Positions 29,801-35,297 of a DNA stretch of 35,297 bases are shown piece by piece. The notes beneath the pieces are model-generated. The model made no database searches. It was not told the origin of the DNA and saw only the letters and a list, made by a program, of their open reading frames with translations. Numbering within the stretch: position 1 is the stretch's first letter; each line of letters opens with the position of its first letter. The DNA lies in the NCBI GenBank assembly GCA_020051955.1, contig JAGVQB010000025.1, positions 1 to 35,297 on the forward strand. The letters are read 5' to 3'. This stretch comes from a bacterium. GTDB taxonomy: Bacteria > Patescibacteriota > Patescibacteriia > UBA9934 > GWF2-40-263. A program made the position numbers and the translations under genes.

Positions 29801-30315
29801 CCGTCATCACCAAATGTTCCAGCGACAGTCACGAAGTACACGCCAGCGGACGAAGGATTCGTCACGCGGTTCGCACCAGTGCCAGACGCAGTCGCGTTTG
29901 TGCCTATTTCGATTGTCACCTGGCTCCCCGCGGCAATCGCTCCACCATCTCCAGCACAGACCGTGATCGTGACAATATCGGAAGCAATCGCAACCGATGC
30001 TTGTTCCGTATCACCACACGTACTTGCTGTCGTGAGATCGACTCCGTCATCCGCGACATCAACATCATCTTCAACCAACGAAGACGTATCAAACGACGCG
30101 GAGAAAGAAAGGGTGATTGTTGAACCTTCCGAAATACCTGTTGGAGTTGTAAAGAGCAGTCGGTGATTCGCGGCCTGACCGGATTGAAGCGTTGATGGAT
30201 AATCATTCGCGCTTGTTATGCTCGCGGCGTTGGCTGTCAAAACAACCACATGAGCCGCCATGAAAATCATCGCGGCTGATGTGAGTGTTTGAATCATCCT
30301 CCTTTTAATAGACAC
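26890..30315 (-). CDS. Fibronectin-III surface protein with membrane-spanning C-terminus
   Basis: An 1141-aa protein. I keep the GTG at 30315 because it supplies the basic MSIKRR head of the signal peptide (...AAMIFMAAHVVVLTANAA); the ATG six codons on has AGGAGG touching it, too close to act well. A beta-rich domain comes first, then three FN3 repeats (DTTAPTISDVLVSS, DTTAPVISALSATD, DVAPANVSGLSAVSG), an acidic spacer with two EEPGDEPGD-like repeats, and a carboxypeptidase-regulatory-like domain (YVPDGSYYVAVQARGFEST). Membrane segments near 850-880 (basic RRKRK after them) and about 1020-1065 flank two further CarboxypepD_reg-like domains (YGVVYNAIAKTPV; WGIVYDKMTGRPI), which may face the cytosol. 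It probably anchors the surface layer to the membrane. Confidence 0.82.
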   Translation of the reverse strand: MSIKRRMIQTLTSAAMIFMAAHVVVLTANAASITSANDYPSTLQSGQAANHRLLFTTPTGISEGSTITLSFSASFDTSSLVEDDVDVADDGVDLTTASTCGDTEQASVAIASDIVTITVCAGDGGAIAAGSQVTIEIGTNATASGTGANRVTNPSSAGVYFVTVAGTFGDDGSVALPIGGDDSVGVSVTVPSRGGGGGGVPASDTTAPTISDVLVSSITQSSATISWTTNEVSSSAADYGLTSSFELGTVSDGAYVVLHSLSLSGLSSGQTYYFRVRSSDSSGNQATSSTQTFVTTDTTAPVISALSATDITTSSARIVWTTDEASTSVVSYGLTSGYGASQSSSSLVTSHSVLLTGLAQATTYHYQVLSADALSNQSYSSDRTFTTNEDVAPANVSGLSAVSGDRTVTLSWSNPSDSDLAGVRVLSCVNAYPDSPTDSDCSILTNSLVTSFSHTGIVNGTIYYYGVFAFDLAGQFASGALVSGQPSAAEEEVPFEEEPEEEPGDEPGDDDAPAEEPGDEPGDEDGHGGDIPDELSGEPLSESSGGEILSSGETPTSLSAEESVFTQADISYLVADGEIELTATDSGVVEVLSTSTLSIRVQASEIGEDVTSVQVTIGDSSYLMRLDEARALYEAVVTLPSASDVYHLEVTVLASDSTEEFVSSYLRVMARGHVTQVIDGEEAEVANATVTLFENVGRDWVVWDGSPYGQFNPTQVGSDGTFAWYVPDGSYYVAVQARGFESTRSSVLSITNSIINPSVLLVATEEDEEGEEMIVEVPSTQIPSQPARAPETIAQAIVALAAQPIAAAQETLETIRELPGVEAVAEISTPTLAVAAGASVVTLAVAFDFLPFLQYFFTAPVLLFWRRKRKSYGVVYNAIAKTPVDLAVVRLYQVSDEDEAAGRIGRLVKSRVTDKGGRYFFLVSPGKYRLVATKVGYQFPTEYLKGDTIDGKYLDVYHGEPIVVGSSGAVLTANVPMDPSQSDKFRAPSAVMFQKRLRFVQHVVAGTGLIAAAIFAIVRPNAFTISMIGIQVVMYLLVRRLAKPRRPISWGIVYDKMTGRPIAQAVARIFEPKYNKVLETQVTDSRGRYAFLLGPNEYFAMFEKRGYTSREVRPINYSKNEEPKDFSDKVALDPSQRPQQE

Positions 30316-30322
30316 ACATTTG

Positions 30323-31234
30323 TTAACGAACCTTTTTATTTACGATCCTGAAAACAAGCGCGGAAATTGTGGCCATGACACCCAACGTAATCAGTAATTG
30401 CCATGGGATTATCCAGAAATTTATACTTGATGTTATCGACCCAGAAGAACCATAAGATAGATCAAGTGTGGCTTTTACTTTCCCGAATGCGAGGTTCGAC
30501 AGTTGGTAGCTAATTATTTCCCCCCAAGACATATCAGGTCGTGAATAAACCTCATAGGCTCTAGTAGACGAAGGGAGCACCCGATCATTGTATCGATTCG
30601 CATCAAGCCGCTGAATCGTTTTTCCAAACCAATTCGTCAATGTTATCGAGCCTGTGGGAGTGAGATGGACATTGCCTTGATTTTGCAAACGATATCGGAA
30701 TACTTGAGGTGGCATGCCAAGCGAATCGCCTCCTGTGGTTAGATCCAATAGAGCAAGCGACTCTTTCACTGCACCCCCAACTCGCAACAACACGAGAGAT
30801 GCTGTTTTCGCTTCGATGATCGCGCCGTTGGTCGCGACAATATCCGCTGGGGCTTGAGAGACAGTAATCGCCGCGTAGTAACCACCTGCTGGAATTGAAT
30901 CAGGAATCGAAACCGTGAATGCGACATCACCTTTTGAAAGAGCTGGGGCAGTTACAGAGTCCGACCTAAACTTTATCCAACGAACCAGATGATCCCCTAC
31001 CGGCGCATCAAAAAAAGTCGGCGCGCCCGTTTCCCCACTAGAAGCAAATCCAAGTAAATCCAGATAGTAAACTTGATCGCTCGCGTTTGTGTTGATGATC
31101 GAGATACTGCTTTCGATCGTTTCGCCAGGCAACCCAGTAAGTTCAAGCACGGTTGGAGAAACTCCCGCCGCATTTGAAAAAGCTGGTACCAGCAAAAACG
31201 CGAGAGAACAAATGATGAAGATGCTTCGATACAT
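30323..31234 (-). CDS. DUF916-like secreted protein with C-terminal anchor
   Basis: A 303-aa protein with signal peptide MYRSIFIICSLAFLLVPAFSNA, two Ig-like beta domains and one C-terminal membrane segment (WIIPWQLLITLGVMATISALVF) ending in RIVNKKVR. The first domain (GVSPTVLELTGLPGETIESSISIINT...) and the second (FRYRLQNQGNVHLTPTGSITLTNWFGK) match the pattern of DUF916/WxL-associated proteins, which in Firmicutes hold other surface proteins at the wall. It lies between a small secreted protein and the FN3 protein, gaps 2 and 7 bp, so all are translated together. It may help display its neighbours. Confidence 0.75.
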   Translation of the reverse strand: MYRSIFIICSLAFLLVPAFSNAAGVSPTVLELTGLPGETIESSISIINTNASDQVYYLDLLGFASSGETGAPTFFDAPVGDHLVRWIKFRSDSVTAPALSKGDVAFTVSIPDSIPAGGYYAAITVSQAPADIVATNGAIIEAKTASLVLLRVGGAVKESLALLDLTTGGDSLGMPPQVFRYRLQNQGNVHLTPTGSITLTNWFGKTIQRLDANRYNDRVLPSSTRAYEVYSRPDMSWGEIISYQLSNLAFGKVKATLDLSYGSSGSITSSINFWIIPWQLLITLGVMATISALVFRIVNKKVR

Positions 31235-31236
31235 AC

Positions 31237-32142
31237 CTAAAAAGTTCCAGAAGCGATAAATGTCACTGTGTGGGCATACGCACCAACCGTTGTCGCTACT
31301 GTTGTGCCGACTTTGAATGTCACGAAGTTGCGACTATCAAAGCTGACAACGGACTCGGTCGCGACATCCTGATAACTAGACGTGATGGAGGTGTCAGCAG
31401 TATCGAACGTGGAAGTCGCAATCGAAGTATCAGACGACCGGGCGCCATACTCCTCTGACCCAACACTCACTGCCCCATCAGCAACATCGTCAATTGTGTA
31501 TGACGACGATCGGAGGTCACCATCCTCAAATACTTGAATGACGTAGCCAGAAGTGTTGTCGACAGTAACATCAAGGGCGACAATCCCTGTCTCCACAGAT
31601 CCATCCGAAATTGAGCCAAAATCCAGAGAAGCTCCATTCATCAAATACACATAGTCACCGCTTCCATCGATCGTAGGTTGAGTGCCTGCGTTTTTCCACG
31701 AATCTACTGTTACTGTTGACCCGGTCAACGATGCGACCTTGCCAACGGCGGCAACCTGGCTGACCCCCACATCCTGAATCAAGGCGATCGTGCTACCAAC
31801 TGAAACTCCAGTTGTGCTGGAGGTGACCGTCGTCCCAGAAAGCGAGGACGCTGTAAAAGCACTCGATGTGTCTTGCGCATAGACGTTAAAGATGATGGTT
31901 CGATCTGAAATCCCTCCTCGATAGCCCTGATCGACCGCGTACGAAGTCGAAGTGCTCCTACCAGCGACCGCTGGTTCAAGTGAGTCGTGTAGAAGATAGG
32001 TTGTAGATGATGCCGTATCTGAACCACCGGTGTTGATTGAGTCCCACCGGATTTGGTAGCTGGATGAGGTCATTTGCGCATACGCAACCTGCGTATATAC
32101 AAAAATCCCCACAATTGTCGCGACGAGAACCTTGTTGCTCAT
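31237..32142 (-). CDS. Small secreted surface protein
   Basis: I choose ATG at 32142 (MSNKVLVATIVGIFVYTQVAYA) because it gives a clean signal peptide; the listed start at 32172 overlaps the promoter. The 301-aa product is Ser/Thr/Asp-rich and beta in character (SSSYQIRWDSINTGGSDTASSTTYLL, SGYVIQVFEDGDLRSSSYTIDD), with no cysteines or membrane anchor in the mature part and a C-terminal hydrophobic beta strand (HTVTFIASGTF). The family is not named by me with certainty. First gene of the surface operon; it may be a structural subunit of the cell surface. Confidence 0.75.
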   Translation of the reverse strand: MSNKVLVATIVGIFVYTQVAYAQMTSSSYQIRWDSINTGGSDTASSTTYLLHDSLEPAVAGRSTSTSYAVDQGYRGGISDRTIIFNVYAQDTSSAFTASSLSGTTVTSSTTGVSVGSTIALIQDVGVSQVAAVGKVASLTGSTVTVDSWKNAGTQPTIDGSGDYVYLMNGASLDFGSISDGSVETGIVALDVTVDNTSGYVIQVFEDGDLRSSSYTIDDVADGAVSVGSEEYGARSSDTSIATSTFDTADTSITSSYQDVATESVVSFDSRNFVTFKVGTTVATTVGAYAHTVTFIASGTF

Positions 32143-32161
32143 AGGTCTCACTAGACATAAA

Positions 32162-32190
32162 CAGTCTATCATGAATACAATATGTAGTCA
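32162..32190 (-). promoter_or_regulatory. Promoter of the surface-protein operon
   Basis: On the minus strand TTGACT (32190-32185) and TAGACT (32167-32162) are 17 bp apart, just upstream of the first surface gene. Confidence 0.65.
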
Positions 32191-32222
32191 AGCGCTTATT
32201 ACGCTAATTTTAGCCAAGAATC

Positions 32223-32415
32223 TTATCCACACCTCATCATTTTACCTCCAAATAACCTACTTTTTTAGATTATTGCCAAAATACCCAAACTTATCCACTT
32301 TTTTCAATTTCTGTCCAGCCTGGCGTTGCCAAATATATCCATTTACCCAATTGTCCCTATCTCTGCTCTACCGAGCGGCCGCTTGCACTTACATCTGCCG
32401 TTTAGTTTCATGTGA
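32223..32415. other. AT-rich gap with DnaA-box and parS-like motifs (origin candidate)
   Basis: A perfect DnaA box TTATCCACA (32223-32231) and a near one TTATCCACT (32291-32299) lie in an AT-rich, gene-free stretch. AGTTTCATGTGAAACA further on (about 32402-32417) differs at two of 16 positions from the Bacillus-type parS TGTTTCACGTGAAACA. No ORF in 32191-32520 looks real. Genes to the left run mainly leftward and genes beyond 33.7 kb rightward. Candidate only. Confidence 0.4.
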
Positions 32416-32522
32416 AACAAATAAGCAGTGCCAATCACTGCTGCTCTCAATATCAATTCCCTGCCAATAAACCACTTCACTCTCCCCGAAAATCATTTAT
32501 CATCTGCCTCCTCATCAATTCC

Positions 32523-32730
32523 TCATGAGACCTCTGCAAAAGTTGATGAGCCGCCGTCGCCCTAGGGCTTTGGCGGCCAGGGATTGCGTTGAACGGGCTG
32601 TCGAGCCCCACGAAACGTAGACACTCTACGTAGAGTGGGGTCGACGCCCGCCCGACTGAACGATGTCAGTCGTTCGGGCGGGGGTGCCCGTGAAACGCAA
32701 GATTGCGACTTTTGCAGAGGACTCTCATGA
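32523..32730. repeat. Long palindromic repeat R3
   Basis: The ends are inverted copies of TCATGAGA(GT)CCTCTGCAAAAGT. The core (32646-32682) is that of R1 and R2, with the same inner blocks as R2. The left arm alone carries a nested element (32551-32576). The ends share the CCTCTG motif with R1. Confidence 0.8.
32551..32576. repeat. Nested CCGCC...GGCGG palindrome in R3
   Basis: CCGCCGTCGCCCTAGGGCTT followed by TGGCGG; the inverse of the element at 13360-13388. It is present in only one arm of R3, so it was probably inserted after R3 formed. Confidence 0.7.
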
Positions 32731-32775
32731 AAATTAACTTTCATCTTTGTACCCTCCGATTCGTCCTCCGATGGC

Positions 32776-33130
32776 TTATTTAAGGACTTTAAAATGCAAG
32801 TGCGGCTCCAAGCTAAACCCAGTATTGCCACTGTATCCGATCATTTGTCCTTTTCGAACAATCTCACCATCACTTACAAGCACTCCTTTGTATTTCAAAT
32901 GTTCAATGCACGGTAATCACCGATCCTGTGCTTATAACGATCCTGTTACCTTCGGTTCCAATACTTTTTCAGCGATGCCCCAACCATTGAGTCTTGTTTC
33001 AGATAAACCACTTTCCCGCCAGCCTCGTAGTAACCGTCCAGAGAAAACGAAATTAATCCTTCCAATGACGTAATCGGAATGGAAGGTGGTGTGAAGGCGT
33101 TGCGCCAGCCGTTGGCAAGAAGGCTACAAC
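32776..33130 (-). pseudogene. Degraded M23 (LytM) peptidase
   Basis: Three minus-strand frames give consecutive pieces of one zinc endopeptidase domain: GYYEAGGKVVYLKQDSMVG...KKYWN, then [14 protein letters not shown], then [20 protein letters not shown] and [20 protein letters not shown]. The order, spacing and the HLHF metal motif match M23 proteins. At least two frameshifts separate them, and the upstream part, including the first metal ligands, is missing or scrambled. It was probably a cell-wall hydrolase and is now inactive. The plus-strand ORF at 32747-33073 is its shadow. Confidence 0.75.
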
Positions 33131-33174
33131 AGCCATGACCAGGATAGTTTCAATCTCATACCCACACAGATAAC

Positions 33175-33195
33175 AAAAAACCGCTATTAGCGGTT
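33175..33195 (-). terminator. Terminator of the tRNA-Arg/tRNA-Ala transcript
   Basis: On the minus strand AACCGCT-AAT-AGCGGTT runs into TTTT. It is downstream of tRNA-Ala(CGC). Confidence 0.85.
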
Positions 33196-33234
33196 CAAAT
33201 ACTCGCACTTCGTTGTTAATTAGATTTGTTGACC

Positions 33235-33283
33235 TCCGATTTCCGACTACCGACTTCCGACCACTGACTACTGGCTTCTGACT
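33235..33283. repeat. 7-bp tandem repeat beside tRNA-Ala
   Basis: Seven heptamers: TCCGATT, TCCGACT, ACCGACT, TCCGACC, ACTGACT, ACTGGCT, TCTGACT. They lie in the trailer of the tRNA transcript. Confidence 0.8.
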
Positions 33284-33290
33284 ACCACCG

Positions 33291-33366
33291 TGGTGGACCA
33301 GTGGGGATTCGAACCCCAGACCTCCGCAATGCGAATGCGGCGCTCTACCAACTGAGCTACTGGCCC
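33291..33366 (-). tRNA. tRNA-Ala (anticodon CGC)
   Basis: Cloverleaf with acceptor GGGCCAG/CTGGTCC including G3:U70, D arm GCTCAGTTGGTAGAGC, anticodon arm CCGCA-TTCGCAT-TGCGG, T arm GGGGTTCGAATCCCC and encoded CCA. Confidence 0.95.
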
Positions 33367-33387
33367 CTGGTTTACCTACAAGACAAA

Positions 33388-33404
33388 ATTGTTTCACGTG
33401 ACAC
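33388..33404. promoter_or_regulatory. parS-like site
   Basis: TGTTTCACGTGACACA differs from the Bacillus-type parS consensus TGTTTCACGTGAAACA at one position. It lies between two tRNA genes. ParB binding is inferred from the motif only. Confidence 0.5.
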
Positions 33405-33421
33405 ACCTTTACTGAAACGAT

Positions 33422-33526
33422 GTCGAAAGTCGTTATTTCGTTGTTTCGAAAATCGTAACGAGAATCGAAGGGCGAAAATCGACTTTCGATTACGATTTTC
33501 GAAACAACGACACAACGATTCTCGAC
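33422..33526. repeat. Long hairpin between two tRNA genes
   Basis: Arms of 37 bases (33422-33458 and 33490-33526) are inverted copies with four mismatches, around a 31-base loop with its own CGAAAATCGACTTTCG symmetry. It is unrelated in sequence to R1-R3. Confidence 0.8.
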
Positions 33527-33550
33527 TTAACTGCTTTTATCAGAAACCCC

Positions 33551-33626
33551 TGGTGCCCCCGGAGGGACTTGAACCCCCATTGTCAGCTTAGGACGCTGCA
33601 GCTCTATCCAGTTGAGCTACGGGAGC
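33551..33626 (-). tRNA. tRNA-Arg (anticodon CCU)
   Basis: Cloverleaf with acceptor GCTCCCG/CGGGGGC, D arm GCTCAACTGGATAGAGC, anticodon loop GTCCTAA (anticodon CCT), T arm GGGGGTTCAAGTCCCTC and encoded CCA. The outermost anticodon-stem pair is a mismatch. Confidence 0.92.
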
Positions 33627-33665
33627 TTAGTTACTATGTGTCGTAAAACGTTATCCCACTGTTTA

Positions 33666-33674
33666 TGCTATACT
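33666..33674 (+). promoter_or_regulatory. Extended -10 promoter of rmuC
   Basis: ATGCTATACT contains the extended -10 form TGnTATACT. The -35 is weak. The start codon is about 50 bp downstream. Confidence 0.5.
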
Positions 33675-33727
33675 ATTGCCAACAGGCGACGACATAATAC
33701 TTCCTCAAAAACATTTGGTCAAAAAAT

Positions 33728-34846
33728 ATGGCGTTTGAAATCCTTTTAGGCTCTGTCTCCGTTCTCCTGTTGGTTGTTTTGTTGTTTGTTATCTTCAAAT
33801 TCCGATCCACCCCCCCAGTCGACACATCACTCCTCACAATCATCAACGATCTTCGAAAAGAAATCCAGGAAACAACCTCCTCGCAACGGCGTGAAGTTGG
33901 CGAACGTATGGATAATATGCACGAAAGGATCGTCCAGAACTTAAATGAATCATCATCAACGCTACAAAAACACTTTCAACACACTTCCGGAATCGTACGA
34001 GACGTAACGGAAAAACTTACAAAACTCGATGAGACAAACAAACAAGTCCTCAACTTCTCAGAACAGCTTCAAAGCCTCGAAAACATTCTCAAGAACCCAA
34101 AACATCGTGGAATCCTCGGCGAATATTGGCTCGAATCTCTACTCAGCCAGGTTCTGCCTCCTGGACAATACCAAATGCAATACCAACTGGGCATTGATGA
34201 GGTAACTGGTCAATCACTTGTCCCAGACGCTGTTGTCTTTGTCAAAGACATGCTAATTCCAATCGACGCAAAGTTTTCACTCGAAACATACAACCGTATT
34301 TCACAGGAAATGAACCAAGACGCTCGCGAGGTTCTTGAGCGCGAATTTAAAGGTGATGTTAAACTTAGAATCGACGAAACATCAAAGTACGTTCAGCCAC
34401 AGAAGGGGACTGCACCGTTTGCATTTATGTTCGTCCCTGCCGAGGGGGTATATAACAACCTTATTTCCCAAAATGTCGGTGCTGTGAAAGTTAATTCAGT
34501 GAATCTTATCGAATACGCTTTCAAAAAAAATGTGATGATCGTTTCTCCAACCTCATTTTTTGCGTACTTGCAGACGGTGTTACTGGGGCTCAAAGCTTTA
34601 CAGATTGAAGACTCGGTGAAAGAGATCCAGAAACAGGCGGAGCAATTAATGCGGCACCTGAAGAGCTACGAAGACTTTCACAATAAGGTGGGAAAAAACT
34701 TAGAAACAACCGTCCGCGCGTTCACAGCATGCTCTAGTGAGTTTAAGAAAATCGACAAGGACATTTTCCGTGTCACTGCGGGAGTCGCTGGAAAGCAGTT
34801 AGAAATTGCCGATGTGCTGACAAACGATGAAAGCTTCGGGTCATAA
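33728..34846 (+). CDS. rmuC: RmuC family DNA recombination protein
   Basis: A 372-aa protein with an N-terminal membrane anchor (LLGSVSVLLLVVLLFVIFKF), a long coiled coil (about 40-125) and the RmuC nuclease-like core: NPKHRGILGEYWLESLLSQVLP, then SLVPDAVVFVKDMLIPIDAKFSLETY, where PDA...IDAK fits a PD-(D/E)XK-type site, and later the conserved FVPAEGVY and VSPTSFFAYLQTVLLG. RmuC limits DNA rearrangement at inverted repeats in E. coli, which is notable given how many palindromes this genome carries. Own promoter; not obviously in an operon. Confidence 0.95.
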   Translation: MAFEILLGSVSVLLLVVLLFVIFKFRSTPPVDTSLLTIINDLRKEIQETTSSQRREVGERMDNMHERIVQNLNESSSTLQKHFQHTSGIVRDVTEKLTKLDETNKQVLNFSEQLQSLENILKNPKHRGILGEYWLESLLSQVLPPGQYQMQYQLGIDEVTGQSLVPDAVVFVKDMLIPIDAKFSLETYNRISQEMNQDAREVLEREFKGDVKLRIDETSKYVQPQKGTAPFAFMFVPAEGVYNNLISQNVGAVKVNSVNLIEYAFKKNVMIVSPTSFFAYLQTVLLGLKALQIEDSVKEIQKQAEQLMRHLKSYEDFHNKVGKNLETTVRAFTACSSEFKKIDKDIFRVTAGVAGKQLEIADVLTNDESFGS

Positions 34847-34850
34847 CATT

Positions 34851-34878
34851 TTGACAAATAATTATAGTCCGCTATACT
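34851..34878 (+). promoter_or_regulatory. Promoter of rpsT
   Basis: Perfect TTGACA (34851-34856) and TATACT (34873-34878) with a 16-bp spacer, about 48 bp before the rpsT ATG. The best sigma-70-like promoter in the window. Confidence 0.75.
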
Positions 34879-34925
34879 TTCCCACGTTCTGATCATCAAA
34901 TAACAACGTCAAGATCCCACCCGAT

Positions 34926-35195
34926 ATGCCAAATCTCAAAAATGCAAAAAAGGCTCTTCGCCAAAGCGAGAAACACGCGGAACATAATAAGGTCGCCAAA
35001 GCTGAAATCCACTCTCTGCGCGTAAAAGCTCGCAAAATGCTGGATGCAAAAAATGTTGCTGAGGCAGAAAAGGTCGTTAAGCTGATTGGTCAAAAACTAG
35101 ACAAGGCAGCACAAAAAAATCTCATAAAGAAAAATGCTGCAGCTCGTTACAAGTCTCGACTGATGAAAAAAGTAAACTCTCTCAGAAAAGCGTAA
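34926..35195 (+). CDS. rpsT: 30S ribosomal protein bS20
   Basis: bS20 is a three-helix protein that binds the 5' domain of 16S rRNA early in assembly. The 89-aa product is normal length with the Lys/Arg/Ala-rich pattern of the family: MPNLKNAKKALRQSEKHAEHNK at the start and a C-terminal helix with KNAAARYKSRLMKKVNSL. Monocistronic as usual, with a strong promoter upstream. No obvious terminator follows; 35196-35282 is AT-rich. Confidence 0.96.
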   Translation: MPNLKNAKKALRQSEKHAEHNKVAKAEIHSLRVKARKMLDAKNVAEAEKVVKLIGQKLDKAAQKNLIKKNAAARYKSRLMKKVNSLRKA

Positions 35196-35282
35196 AACAA
35201 AATCGAGTTAATAGACTTTTTCCAGTTGGTAAAAAACAGTTTTCTTTGCTAGTGTTTGGCATATTCTTGAACTTACTTAGCT

Positions 35283-35297
35283 ATGGCTACTAAAAAA
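35283..35297 (+). CDS. Start of a further gene, cut by the window end
   Basis: ATGGCTACTAAAAAA could begin a protein with MATKK. Only five codons are present, so nothing can be said of its function. Confidence 0.35.

Noticed and set aside
32747-33073. 108-aa plus-strand ORF
   Set aside because: Shadow of the M23 remnant on the other strand.

Overview
The window looks like part of a Candidate Phyla Radiation (Patescibacteria) genome, most likely from the Parcubacteria group. The evidence is the mix of short core-gene clusters with few recognisable Shine-Dalgarno sites, very large signal-peptide surface proteins with cytosol-facing carboxypeptidase-regulatory-like domains, an O-antigen-ligase/TPR fusion, an orphan PaaX/Cas2-like protein, a bS6 with a long C-terminal tail, and many GC-rich palindromic repeats. 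This lineage call is inference from gene content; no marker phylogeny was run.

Left third (1-13.2 kb): core genes in a repeat-rich setting. Bases 1-600 hold back-to-back long palindromes. Then come ftsK and a RodZ-like HTH/membrane protein, an orphan Phd/YefM-like antitoxin with a dyad operator over its promoter, and recA, whose stop codon sits in the loop of its own terminator. A second long palindrome precedes a possible nuclease-like gene. On the minus strand lies rpsF-ssb-rpsR-epmA-efp, which joins a ribosomal operon to elongation factor P and its likely lysine ligase. Diverging from it are a Trm11/THUMP-like methyltransferase broken at a G-run palindrome and an ABC-F-like ATPase that overlaps it by ATGA. 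ychF converges on the ATPase gene.

Middle (13.2-18.3 kb): an accessory zone. Tandem 9-mer and roughly 8-mer repeats lead into three unrecognised genes with richer GC and their own strong terminators: a soluble protein, a membrane/coiled-coil protein and a two-TM Cys-rich protein. The first two diverge from a symmetric operator-like region. Next are tRNA-Ala(GGC), a tRNA remnant split by two abutting 34-bp palindromes, and an orphan PaaX/Cas2-like regulator whose start and stop codons both lie inside copies of one 34-bp dyad repeat.

Right (18.3-32.2 kb): a long minus-strand cell-surface locus. A good promoter at 32.16-32.19 kb drives a small secreted protein, a DUF916-like membrane-anchored protein, a 1141-aa fibronectin-III protein and a 1955-aa repetitive secreted protein, followed by an O-antigen-ligase/TPR membrane protein that could glycosylate them.

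Right end (32.2-35.3 kb): an AT-rich gap with DnaA-box-like and parS-like motifs, a third copy of the long palindrome, a frameshifted M23 peptidase remnant, tRNA-Ala(CGC) and tRNA-Arg(CCU) separated by a long hairpin, then rmuC and rpsT on the plus strand and the first codons of another gene. Gene orientation largely diverges from 32.2-33.7 kb, which, with the motifs, makes a replication origin worth testing.
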